Below are positions 13,353 to 25,371 of a stretch of DNA of 64,000 nucleotides, in pieces. The position numbers and the translations under genes are program-made. Within the stretch, counting starts at the first letter, position 1; every line of letters begins with the position of its first letter. The notes below the pieces were generated by a model. The model searched no databases, had not been told where the DNA came from, and saw nothing but the letters and a program-made list of their open reading frames with translations. Source of the DNA: Paramacrobiotus metropolitanus (Eukaryota; Tardigrada; Eutardigrada; Parachela; Macrobiotidae); assembly GCF_019649055.1 (NCBI RefSeq), contig NW_026570235.1:434001-498000 (forward strand). The letters run 5' to 3'.

Positions 13353-16111
13353 GATATAAATTGTTAGATTAATGCATAACCGTGCTCTGACGATATGGCC
13401 GGAAAATGCAGTCGTCGTAAATCATATAGAAAAATTCACCCATGGACATCAACCGGATATTGCAGGCACAGACCAGGCAGAATGGAAAACAATCTCCCAC
13501 TCAATCGATATTCGCATATGACATAACATCCACCTTTATAAATGTAGTGTTTTAATTCCCGCTTGATGAGAAAACCGTGGCGTACAGCTCCGAAAACGAA
13601 TCCAACGATAAGCGCTTTTCCGATGCCGTATATTAGATTTTCACTATAGCACCGCCAACGTAATACGATCCGGTGTCCGAATTGCCGTTTCAGCGCGATT
13701 CTCCATGTGATCGGAACAATAAGCGGCTTGTGGATCAATCCAGTTAATTATATGTGCACAGTACATCAAGCCTTGTTCCACTCAATTGGTTTAGTATTTT
13801 TTTCCATAACGGTCAGCAGCGACACAGTTGTACAATATTCAGCTACCAAGCATATGCAGATAAAATAATCATGAACGATTGGACAAATTAAGCTGTTTTA
13901 ACTAATCGGCTTAGTGTGTCAGCAGGAGAAAAAATAACACACAACATTCGTCGTCGGACAATATTAACGCATCAATAAGACTGAGATATGTAATTTCATG
14001 ATAAAAGAAACAAACGAATGATGTGGCCGGCAGTTATTCATTTTCCATAATGCACGTCCGTGATTATCATGGCCGGCAGCGTCCGGACACTGCTGATGCT
14101 TGTACAGGATTCTGCCGCGGCGGCGGCACACTGCACAACAAGTAGTGTCATAATATAAAAGTTTGAAATCACGATCGGGGGAAGTCAAACAGCAAACAAA
14201 CTCTAATGCAAACTAATGGCTCAGAAATGCCACCAATTGCTTGACCGATTTTTGTGGCTGCTAAGAGTGCGATGCAAATAAGCAGTGGCCAAGGTAGTAC
14301 AGTTGACAGCTCCTTCCTTGCCCGTCACAAATATCTGTATGTACATCCACAATGCTATAGGTGATGAATACAATACGTCAGACTGGACGTTTCCAACAAA
14401 TGTCATTCACTCAAATTTTATTACGACTTGTATCACCGTGCGGTCTATCAGCTTCGCTAAGCGATGCGTTTTTTGCATTTCTTTTACTAGTACATAAAGA
14501 CTCAACGATGGCCGATTTACAATGACATCTTCGGAATTTGAAAAACAGTTAAGAATTTATCACTGCACGGTGTATAGAGTGTTTACTGTATGCTAAGTGA
14601 TGCTGCTCTTTTAAGACTGACTGAGTGTTTTGTGTTGACTGTTCTACTCACCTAAATGTTTCACTTCATTAATTAAAGCGTAAGTAAGAAGGAACATCAC
14701 AGAATGCTACAAACGTTTTGCAGTGCAATGTCGGACTGCGTGTTGTTCAGTGTACGTAGTACCTACACGCGCGTTGTGGAATTTTCAGTATTTTAGCGTA
14801 TGTTGGTGTTTATATTTTCGACAGAGTACTTACTTCAAACTTCAAAACGCAGCATGATACGAAGCTCTGCGAGTGTGGATTAGTAAGTTGCAATTAGTAA
14901 ATCTGTTATTGTTCAGAAGCAATAAATCGATTGGAAAATGTGATCATGGATCTGCCTTCAGAACTGAGCATTCTGTTTATTCAGTATAAATGAAACATGC
15001 AATATGCAAAAGCTTGTGTGCAGAATTACAGATCTAGAAGCTTTCGCTTACACAAAAGAATGCGCCTGATTAGGCGGGAGAATGGACTAGCTGACTTTTG
15101 TGAAGAAAGTAATCCTGATGTTTGCTTGACTTTTAATAAAAGATAATTTCTAGTACATTATGATCAATATAAAAATAAAATAACTGGTGCAATACAGCGC
15201 TTGGTACAATAAAACAACTGGTACAATTGAGTATTGAATAGCCAGCATCAGAAAGAATTTTACAGTTCTGGAAAACTGACCAAGTGAACTCAGTACAAGT
15301 ATCTGTTATGTTGCCCTTTTAAAGTGTTATAAATGAAAACTGTACATATGCTCTTGTACCAAATATCATTAATTTTAAAAAAAGTGATGAATATGCTACA
15401 AGAGTGATAAATGCAGCTTTGCATAATTGCCTGACGTAACAAGGCTATTACATTAACATCAGTGACCAACCCCAGCCGCACCGTAAACTCACTATATCTT
15501 CAGCGGACCTACTTTGCAATAATTACCACACTTTCACGCAATTTGGATACATGGTCAACGCAGTACAATTACTTGTTGCAATGAAGCATATATTATGCTC
15601 TTTTTCGATTTGCGAACCATCACCGAGCCAACCTACATAATCAGAAACTAAGCCAAAAGCAACAATGATTTTCCCAAACGTGCGCTCCCCAGTGTTAATG
15701 ATGTTTATTGCACGCAAACTGTTCAGTGTTACAAACTAGCACTACAAAGAAACCACAATTCCTGCATTTCCCTTCGAACACCGAAATTAATATCATTATC
15801 TACACTCATGCTGATAATAGACTGATGCTACAATACTCCAAAAATACACCGTCGATAAACTGCAACATATAAAAAATTAAAAAGGACAAACGACAAGCAG
15901 TGCAAAACGGGGATCAGTAAGCGAACGCAGGCAACTCTTAACTAATCAAACGTAATATTTTGCATTTCATATAAAAATCTGTAAAAATCAGCAGAACGAT
16001 TTGCACATTGCCAGTAACTATTAAAAAAATATGGAATATCAACAGATGCAGGACCATTCCAACATTCGGCATGTTGGCATCAGTAAATATATAATCAAGC
16101 ACACGTGCAGC
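13353..16111. other. Spacer between GRXCR-like and GAB genes
   Basis: This 2.8-kb spacer should contain the promoter and 5' UTR of the GRXCR-like gene and the 3' UTR of the GAB gene. An open frame at 13436-13738 (minus) encodes some hydrophobic residues but has no family signature and no clear splice link to GRXCR exon 1, which has its own ATG. I see nothing else that I can name. Confidence 0.5.
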
Positions 16112-19100
16112 TTATGGACGATCCCGGCTCAAGGTTTCTACTTCCTTCTTGGTAATCTGCAGAGCTCTTGTCTTCAACTCATCGATGGGTTTATACTCAA
16201 TACCCGCTGCACTGCCATCCGGAATCGTCTCCAGTGGAATTCTGGCAGGCTGTCTAGAAGGTGGTCTAGGCAGAGTCTTGCTGCGATAACTCGAAACAGG
16301 CCTCGAAGGAGTATCAGCGCTGTCTGAAAAATGGACGTCGATATATTCCCCTCCAAGGGCTTTCGGACTGCCAGATACTGCTAATGCCGCCGCAGTGTTC
16401 CGCTAGAAAAGTGCAATCATAATATTAATTATAAATAAATTAAATGTTGAATTTAAGACCATTCAATTATGTTTTAGATTTTAAATCCTGCGATGTTTCA
16501 GATATGATGTAACAATGGCAAAAGCAACGGTTTTCAAAATAGTTCAGAACACTCATGGCACTAACGAAATGCCTTATGAGCAGACTGGTGACACATAATT
16601 CTGCAAAACACAATCGCATGCAACCTATACATAATAAGCCAGCCATTACATTATTCACATAAACTTTCATTTCTTACACGCTGAGGGGGATCGCTTCCTC
16701 TCATGGCTGTAAAAGAGGCAGGAGTAATGGTATCATGGGATCCGCTGTACTTCGCTCCAGCGGATCTGGGAATCGTATCAGCGGCGTATAATGCAGCATG
16801 GCCGCCCAAACTGACAGAACGATCGGAAATAAAATTGTTGCGAACTCCTGCAATCAGGATCAAGATTCATTTTTCTTTAATAACTGAACCGGGCATCACT
16901 TTGATAACTTACCTGAGCGATCACCATGTTCTTCCCGAGCAATATTGCGCGTACGAGTTTTTGGCGCATTGGGAACCTGGTCATACAACGATAGCGAGCT
17001 TATCGCTACCGGACTTCTTTCTGCAGCACTGGTTTCATTCAGTCTGGATCGCACAGGAGGACGATCATACGTATTGCTATCTGTATGGCTAGGATAGTCT
17101 ACAACGTCCATAGCGCGATGTCGATGCGGTAAAGTGTTGGAGATTTGAGTGGTTTTCATTCTCGGTAATTGATCATATGTGGCTGGTTCGACCACAACAG
17201 TTTCGGACGGCAGAGAATTTTTCCGGGTAACTTTCGCTGACCGCGATGCGATGCTATAGGTCGTTGCGCCTTCTGAAGGTCGTGGAGCGTTGAGATTGGG
17301 AACGTGGTCATAAGCATCCTCATACACAGCCGAAGATGTTGCAACGATTCTCGCCGAAACAACAGCTGGCTTAACGTTTTCTGAACGGGAAGGAGCGACA
17401 TCGTACGTCTTTGCGATTGTGGGGCTCACCATTTCACTGCTCATGCTTCGCTGAGTTAATGGAAGATTCCGCCTGGATTTATCATACACTATGATGCGAG
17501 GAGGCTTTTTGTAAAAGTCGTCCTCCTCCTCCTCCATTTCCACAGTAAGCGGGGGTGGAGGTGCGGTCTATAAATAACAGTTAAAAGGTCACAGCGGCTT
17601 ATTATCATTATCGTGAAAGAAATTTTCAGCTCTTACTTCCTCTGGAATGCTGGGTTGGCGTTTGATAATCCGATCACTGTTAGGAACATTTTCTCCGTTC
17701 TGCGAGAAAGGTCGAGATTTGACGAAGCAGTTCTTCAACAATACATACGGACTGTCTTCGGCACCAGAAGATGAAGGGACTGTCAGTCCATTTTTCAGGG
17801 CAGCAGTTCGCAAAGATCCCATCCTATCGTCAGATGGATCAGCCGGAAGGGATGCGTTACGCCTGGCATTTTCCGATTGTGCAGTAGAGCCAGAAAATGC
17901 ACCAACAGCAGATCGCTGGCTACGGGGGTCAATTACTGAAAGTAAATAAGCACAAGCGTTTAAAAGCAGGACAAACCGATCGACTGATCTTGATCACTTC
18001 AAGCAGGAAGAAGCGGTGAAATTAACATAAGCGGCCATAAGCGGCTATAAATCGCTCATTCATTTCTGTCTATCTTTTGGGTTAATTATTACAGCAGAAT
18101 TAACGCATTAGTACCTCCTGTCTGGTCTTCCTCTGTATCCGCACATAGTTTGCAAACCTCGCAGATTGTTTTGACCCATCGAATCACTTCGGCTTCAGAA
18201 GACGCCACAAGATAATAATGATCATGGATGGTTCTGACTTCGAACATATATTGATAACTGTTCGTCAAGTTGATACGGTGAAGGGTTCTCCGCACCTGGA
18301 ACGTTCCAATATGACCACTGGTCATCAACATACAGCGCTGAAAGTTTTCTTCTTACCTCTTCGCACTTTTGCAAATCAATCCTTTTGGATAATTTCTTCT
18401 TGTTCTCATTATGGTAGTATTCCAGAACATAACGCCCGGGACTACTATTTTGTTCCCGCAGCACAACCCAACGCTTTTTCCAGTCCTACAGAACAGTTAC
18501 CAACAGACTATGACTAAATGCATTAAAAGCTGTATATAAAACTGCATAATTCTACAAAGTCAGAAGATATACAGACCAGTTCTATATTACAAATTACATA
18601 TCACATAGATCTAACAAAAACTACATTCTACTGCTACATAAAAAGCACAACAATGCTACCGGTAATGTCTCAATAAGCTAATTTTTCTGGTAATCATCTA
18701 CCGGGTACGGGTTTTATCATATCACTGCAATGCCAGAGCACCGGTTTTATCCATCCGTAAACCGAAAACCAAAATTTGCGGATTACCAACTATAAAAATT
18801 GCAGTACCTTAACAGCCAGATCAACCAGGCCGATCAATTTGTTTAGTGATTCATGCAGTATAAAGCAGACTTTTGCATGGCGGCACGACATTTCGTACAT
18901 TTACAGATTTACTTATGTCGGCGGCTAAAACGAGTACTCGAAGTAAGCAATAGAAACCCGAAAATGCTTATGAGTCATCGAAGTCGGATGAAAAGCGATA
19001 AGTATCACAGAAAGCTAAAGCCATTTCATTACGAGCTTCTTCGAAAAGCTGCTGTATTCCAGACGCATACCAGCCTTCTTACAAATTAATTCTATCACAA

Positions 19101-20048
19101 ACAGTCACGAGCGCACATCGAAAAAAAAGCTTCCCCAATCGTAATAATCCATACTCGTACTGCGTACAATATTTCAAAAGGTAGTCCCTATGAGATGGCA
19201 TTTGTAGAACTAGATAACGAAATTATACAAAATTACCTCGGTAGCTATAACAAGACGTATTCCAAGTGCAGAATGCAAAAACAACGTTATTTTTTTTACA
19301 ATTTATTGTTAACAAGCACATCATTTTCAGGCAAGTATTCACCCGGAAACAAAGCAACAGGTTTTATTTAGCAACAAAATGATATTAAAGTTGTATGAGA
19401 AACCTATGTGGCAAACGTGAAAGTATTTTATTGATGCAGATTCCGCCGAGTCCTTTTAAAATGTGCGAGAAAAAAATATAAACTATCGTATAGTATATAT
19501 ATGCAACAAAATACGTATAAATAGATATTTCAATGTTATTAACGAACTCGACAATGGTCAAGTGCGTCAAGTCATGTATCTTGCCAAGACTCCCCGGCGT
19601 GCAAAGTACAGTTATGCGGTATTTATCAAACAACTCCTTAAACTTCAAAAGGTACGTAGGTGGTAGCGATATTGGTTAACCGATAAGTAAGTTGAAAGAG
19701 CAAATGTACTAACTGGAACGCAAACGAATACCGTACATATTCGTGTAAGCGAATGGTAGGAAAAAACACTATGTATTTACGATATTTATTAATTTAATAT
19801 TGATTTGATGCGAATTTTGAAGCGCAAATTAAACAACCACACTTCGAGATTTATGCCAACTAAAAACTCATAAGCTTCCAGAACGATGTTTGGTAAAAGG
19901 TACAGTAAAATTGGTGAAAGACACATCAGTAGTGAGCATTCCCAGATTGCTTTTCTAGGCGGAGATGCTTCAATAAAAATGACTTACGGCTTACCGAAGT
20001 GTTAAATTTCCTGTTCTTGTACAAGTAGCCCTCCAGGAGAATTGACAT
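16112..20048 (-). CDS. GAB: GAB/DOS-family docking protein, 7 exons
   Basis: Exons are 20048-19995, 18485-18357, 18295-18115, 17935-17637, 17567-16913, 16847-16678 and 16402-16112. Phases agree throughout and give 592 residues (human GAB1 is about 694). Residues 1-125 form a PH domain: MSILLEGYLYKNRKFNTS, then DWKKRWVVLRE, YVLEYYHNENKKK, YQYMFEVRTIHDHYYLVA and EAEVIRWVKTICEV. The middle is disordered and carries repeated Tyr sites (YDVAP, YDHVP, YDQLP, YDRPP, YDQVP), the type bound by SH2 adaptors after phosphorylation. It also has proline-rich stretches (TAPPPPL, RPPSRQPARIP). Near the C-terminus GEYIDVHF and IEYKPIDELKTRALQ resemble the paired GAB tyrosines that recruit SHP2. GAB proteins gather SHP2, PI3K and CRK beneath activated receptor tyrosine kinases at the membrane. 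Exon 1 is short and lies 1.5 kb upstream, so it is easy to miss. Family membership is solid; the exact paralogue is not. Confidence 0.9.
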
Positions 20049-21287
20049 CTTGGCCCGAAATTGGAATTATTAGAATAATTATTCGAAATTCCGTTTCACG
20101 GCGGGCCACGGTTGGTATTCCACAAAGATGAACAATGTCAACGGATCCCAGCTCGGTTCACGCAGACCTCCGTAGTTAGTGGAACATTGTACGCATACTT
20201 GGCATACCGTAGTTCATGGACTTTGCCTCCATAATAAAAACAGCCCAGCGAATACGTAAACAAACAGCCTAACAAAATTAGCAATAATAAGAAAGATCGC
20301 AAAAACACAAACAATGCGGATAGCCTATTGATCCTATTCATCCTAAATGGCAAAACAAAGTTGAAGAAATCCGTTCCACAACTTTAGGATTTGCGATGAA
20401 TACACGTTGATATATATATTACTCTACAGACTACAGACTGCTCGGAATTTTGGATGATCGTCTAGTACTCACTTACTGTTAACAGGCTGCGCTCAGACAA
20501 ATAAAAATGGGCACATTCCCGAAAATTAAAAGTATCAAATTATTTTTATTAGTAAACAAAACGTTCAACCACGATTAAATTTCAGACACTGCTAACACAC
20601 ACCTATCTGTCAAAGGGAAACGGAGAACCAAAGTTATTCCATGAAGTGACGAAGAATCCAAAATTCAAATTTTGCTGTACTTACTGACTGTTGGTAACTT
20701 GGCCTATTGCCAGTTTTAACTTAAAGAGTTTCGAACTTCCGAATTTCGATGAGAAGTACAAATTTACACAAATTTACGGTATGAAACGTTTTATGAAATC
20801 CTGCACATTATTGAAGTTTATGATTGCAGATTGTAGCACAAATTGGAATTTTATGCATAAGACAAACTGAACGCCATCTCCGGCGGTTACTGCAATCGAC
20901 AGAAACTCACGCCCTTTCCTGTACTTACTAAAAATCTTCACTTTTGGCAAAAAAAACTTAATGCACATTACACATACCCATGCCGATAAGTATTAAATTG
21001 TGAATTTTTAATAAATAGCCTTGACCTTTTTGAGACAACGTTTAAATCTAGCGGTAGTCTGAGGGAATGCATCAGTGGTTTTGGATACACTGGACTCACG
21101 TCCTAACCATAAGATCACGAAGGACACCAAAGATTTTGGATGTTTTTTTTTAGCTGAAACTTCTCACGAGTCATTTTAGGTACTTTAAATATGCGCAGGC
21201 GTAGTGATATGAGCACTGGCTGGTGCCGAATAAAAGGAATAATTTTTATTGTGTCCACCTGCGCAGACCGGTTGTGACGGTACGTCC
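20049..21287. other. Region upstream of GAB; no firm gene
   Basis: This stretch should hold the GAB promoter. A minus-strand open frame at 20138-20353 encodes 71 residues with one strongly hydrophobic segment (LFVFLRSFLLLLILLGCLF). It stops before any good splice donor and matches no family I know. It could be an upstream ORF, a small membrane protein or chance. Confidence 0.4.
21281..21287 (+). repeat. Left flank of probable hAT target duplication
   Basis: The 7-mer tacgtcc lies directly before the left terminal repeat at 21288. It recurs at 24197-24203 on the right, three bases beyond the right terminal repeat. An 8-bp duplication with one mismatch (gtacgtcc/ctacgtcc) is what hAT insertion would leave, apart from the extra bases on the right. 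Confidence 0.6.
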
Positions 21288-24193
21288 TAGTGTCCTGCAT
21301 TGGACTGGAAAACCGAATCCAATCCGATCCAATCCATTATTTGGATCGGATTGGATCGGAGTAAGCCTTATTGAAATGGATATGGATTGGGTTTGGGATT
21401 GCGTTTAAGAATTTGGTATGGATTTGGAGTTTCCGTAGCACTCCTGAAACTCCATTATGAATAAATAAATTAAAATATTAAACCAGTTTTCTACGTACTA
21501 ATTAAGTTTTTGCATAGCGCTGTCGTTTTTATTAGACCTACTTCTACGGACATTGTAAATACTGCATTATATAATATATATATGCGTTAAGCCTGATAAA
21601 TTTGATATCGGTTTTCAAAAAAGATTAAAACATATCTGCTTTTTTACTCCGCGTTGAACAAAGTCCTTTCTAATGTCGCGAACAATCGAAGTTATGAGCG
21701 ACGATGATGACCCCTCACCCATGCCATCTACACAAATACTCCAGAAAACTTATACGCATAGAGGGGTTGTTGCGGGATTAGCAGATGGTACGCTGGAAAA
21801 AGTACAGCTTAGTAAGCGTTCAGCAGTTTGGGCCAAGTTCCATGGAATTCGTGAGACTGCTTCGACTGAGTTGATTACCTATGTTGTTTGTACTGACTGC
21901 AACGAAGTCTTCAAGCACGTTGTGAAAAACGGAACGTCCCATTTGTCTTCGCACTTGAGAGAGACATGCCGGCCAGCTTGTCGTAACCAGCCAAAGATCG
22001 CATCATTTTGCCAAAAAGAACACCAACATGACGCTCCAGTTCCGAGTAGCGCCAAAGCTCTCATTACCGGTAGCTGCGTCCGTTACGTAGCAGAAGTAAG
22101 TAACAATACTGTTTAAGTATTTACTTATATTTAAAAACTGGGGAAAGTTATACCATGACGTTATTTGACTCTAGTATGAGCAGTTATTTTAATTCTTTCT
22201 GTATCTATATTTTTGCTTTAAATTTCTTTCTTAAGAATTAGTGAGATGTATAATTCAAATAAATCAGGACATATTTTTTAGGATATGCGTTCTTTCGAGT
22301 CAGTCAGCGGTGATGGCTTTGTGGGGCTTATACAGCAAGCGATTAATATTGGCGCAGAACACGGGAAAATATCGGCATCAAAACTCCTCCCGCATCCCGT
22401 TACCGTCAGCCGCAACGTCGAAAGCGAAGCCAAAAATGTGCGCGCAAAGCTGTATCCTGCAATTGTAAAGCTCCTGCACGAGGATGGTGGCGCCCTTGCG
22501 TTCGATTTTTGGACTGACAAGTATACGGGTGTACAATATATGGGGGTAACGGCACACTACGTACTTGACTGGAAATTGAAGGATCAAGTTGTATTTGTCT
22601 CGGCCTACGATCCTACTGTTCGAAAAACTGCAGTAAATGTGCGGAAATATCTGAGCGCCAGACTTGCGGACATCGGCTTAAAGGAGACGGAGTGCGCTTA
22701 CGTTGCCTTTATAACAGACGCCGGCAGCAATGTAGTCGGCGCCCTGAAACTCCGAAATTACCCAACGTTGATTCGCTACCTATGTTCGGGCCATCTTTTG
22801 AACCGCGTATCAAAGAATGCCTTCAAAAAACTGCCAGAACGACATTCCCTTGTGTCGGAAACTGTACAAAAGGCCAAAGCGCTGGTGCGGCACATTAAGA
22901 CAACCACCATTCAACATATGCTCCCAAAGATGGTTAAACAGCAAGTGGTTACCAGATGGAATACACTAGTCGACATGCTGGACTCGATTCTACAAGTTTA
23001 CGATGAACTACACGTAAATCAGTTTCGGAGTTACTTAAAAAGTTATTTTTATAAAAACATACTAGTGCCTGTGTTATCAAAATTACGAAGTGAATGACTA
23101 CGGAATACATATGTAAACGAATATTTTTTAAAGTTAGCATATAGAATACTTTGTAACGCTTATGCATTTACTCAGGTATTGTTGCAAGAGCGAAAGGAAG
23201 ATGAACTGCTTCCTGAACCGCGAGAGTTCTTAGAAGAACTAGTTGGCCTTGTACGCCCTTTAAAGACTGCAACGGAGGAGCTGTCTGCTACGAAAACGCC
23301 CACACTTCATCTCGTCCTTCCATGGCGGAAAAAACTACTGCAGTTTTATGAATCGATTTCAACGGATATTGAAGAATCGCCTTCGATTGCTGCATTACGG
23401 AAGCAACTGCACTATTTTGTGGATCAGAAATTCACAACGGAGCCTGTTCATGACATTGCAACGTTCCTCAACCCACGAATGCGTAACCTTAAGATGATGA
23501 CCCGCGTGGAGAAGGACAGGCTGTACGCTGAAGTTCGGGAGAATATTTGTGCCGGCGCGAATAACAATGTCCACACACCCAACTCGGTAATCAAATCGGA
23601 TAAGAAAAGGAAAGCTACCGCGCTATCGGAATTCGAGGATGATGAACAACTGCCAGCAGAAATCGATGAAGTAACTCATTATCTTAAGCTTGCAGAACCA
23701 GTTGATGATGGCGAAGAAGACTGGATTCTCAGATTTTGGAAAGGTCACGAGACTACAATGCCGAAATTAGCTAAATTAGCTAAACGCATACTCGCAATAC
23801 CAGCAACTAGCACCGGTTGCGAGCGCGCTTTTAGCTTGGCGGGATTTGTGGCAGACGAACGACGTAACAGGCTGAAATCGGAGAAAGTTGATGATTTACT
23901 CTTTCTGAAAAGTTATTATGGTAACGAATGAACTGCAGATTATGTTGGCCGTCGTGAAGCGTTATGTTCATGGAAGTTAATCGATAAGCAATAACCTGTT
24001 AAATTTATTAATAATTTAATTGTAAAATTTTAAATGGACTGGATTGGATTGGATATGGATTTTTAAAATATGAATGGACCGGATTGGATTGGTGAAAATA
24101 AACCTGAAATGGATTGGGAGTGGTTTTGGTATATTTTAAAAATTTTTGGATCGGAGTGGAGTGCGTTTTTTTTCAGTCCATTGCAGGACACTA
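21288..24193 (+). mobile_element. Autonomous hAT-superfamily DNA transposon
   Basis: The element is 2.9 kb long. Its terminal inverted repeats are tagtgtcctgcattggactg on the left and the same 20-mer with one mismatch, inverted, on the right (24174-24193). Subterminal regions at 21310-21420 and 24030-24170 are packed with ggattggat-type repeats on both strands, as is common for transposase-binding ends of hAT elements. Inside lies a three-exon transposase frame with no stop codon. Flanking tacgtcc copies suggest a target duplication. The element sits between the GAB and calpain genes and disrupts neither. Confidence 0.9.
21673..23931 (+). CDS. hAT transposase with BED zinc finger, 3 exons
   Basis: Exons 21673-22095, 22282-23013 and 23176-23931 join in phase 0 to give 636 residues. 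The N-terminus has a BED-type finger (VCTDCNEVFKHV ... HLSSHLRETC). The catalytic region shows the hAT pattern: FDFWTDKYTGVQYMGV with the first Asp, then AFITDAGSNVVGAL with the second Asp and CSGHLLNRV. The C-terminus carries the hAT dimerisation block (AIPATSTGCERAFSLAG ... RRNRLKSEKVDDLLFLKSY). Such enzymes excise and insert the element by a DDE reaction in the nucleus. The frame is unbroken, so the copy may be active or recently so. The introns follow GT-AG rules, and the junctions restore motifs seen in related transposases (GDGFVGLIQQAI). A domesticated gene is unlikely because the terminal repeats are intact. Confidence 0.92.
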
Positions 24194-24524
24194 GACTACG
24201 TCCATAAGCGACACTGGCTGTTGCCGATTGCCAAAATTAATCGCACAGTAAAGTAATATTAATTGGGTCCAGGTTCTGATTAATTTTATGCTGACACTCG
24301 TTTCCGGGCATTACGGCGGCGTCAATAGCAGTTTAACAAACCAAAAAACCCAAATTTCGCTTATTCTGACGGTCACTACAATTACACACCTGATTGTACC
24401 CACCCGTAGTTTGTTGACGTTTGAAGTTTCACTGGACTTACGTACACCGCACAACTGCGGTGACTATTCATACGATGATACGACTGCGCTTTTTAGTGCT
24501 TGAATATTAGTACTTACTGTACAG

Positions 24525-25371
24525 TAGTGTCTCTGCAACGGAGTCGAAAACTTCGTCCAGTCCGAACCGAACTATTAAATTTTCTCCGAACCCAGTCCGA
24601 CTCGAATTTTCAAAATCATACTCCGACCACTCCGATCCGTAAATATTTTACAAATCCGAATCCAGTCCGATCCGTCTGAAAATTTTGTCATATTTATTTT
24701 TTATCCATTCCAGGAAAATCTACATATAATACCTATACTATCCGGTGCAACAATTTAAGATAGCTAACGCCAAGATATCAATAAAATTTCATTTTTTCAA
24801 AACCTTCAGAACGTTTATTCTAAATTTTTATGTATTCTCCGTTTAAATTCTGCGTCACTTTAGCCATAGATTGTTCAAATCTGAGCGTTTCTCGGGTAAT
24901 GACATCCGAAAATTTTGTATTTTTGCCGTCGCAAAACAACAGTTTTGGTTGTTGCTTTCAGGTGTTATTGGCAACTCTTAGTTCTCAACAAAACTTCATT
25001 AAAGTTATAACTGGGATTTCCTTTTTGATTTCAGCCTATAAAGGGCACAGAGTACAGCAACTGATTGTGAAGTTAACGTAATAGTAGAAGTAGCTACGTT
25101 TAGTGCTTACCTGAGTTACACTGAAGCCCAAGTGAGCGAAGGACGATGCTTTTTTCCTAAAAATAATAGAAATTTATAAAACTAGTTAAAAATATAAATT
25201 TTAATTCGGATAATTCGGATTCATATTTACATCCGAATCTCGATCCATTCAGGCAAAGCTCTAAACTCCGAAACCACTCCGATCGAATTTTTTTAAAACA
25301 AATCATCAATCCGCCCGAAAATCGAGTGGATTCGAGCGGTTCGGATTCTACCAGTCCGTTGCAGGGCTCTA
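24525..25371. mobile_element. Non-autonomous hAT element with perfect 8-bp target duplication
   Basis: The 847-bp element begins tagtgtctctgcaacggagtc and ends with the inverted form of tagagccctgcaacggactgg. Its ends share the tag...ctgca..gga(c/g)t core with the neighbouring autonomous hAT. Its flanks are the identical palindromic octamer ctgtacag (24517-24524 and 25372-25379). Subterminal tccga/tcgga repeats occur at both ends. No transposase frame is present. Mobilisation by an hAT transposase is likely, but probably not by the adjacent copy, whose terminal and subterminal sequences differ. Confidence 0.88.

Noticed and set aside
18990-19660. Minus-strand frames in GAB intron 1 (RITVLCTPGSLGKIHD and ARNEMALAFCDTYRF) that looked like glycosyltransferase exons
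   Set aside because: Once the PH-domain exon at 20048-19995 was found, this stretch became an intron of GAB, and the frames have no matching phases or known family.
20138-20353. Candidate signal-anchor protein of 71 residues
   Set aside because: One hydrophobic segment is not enough; no splice continuation or homologue was recognised. Mentioned only in the spacer note.
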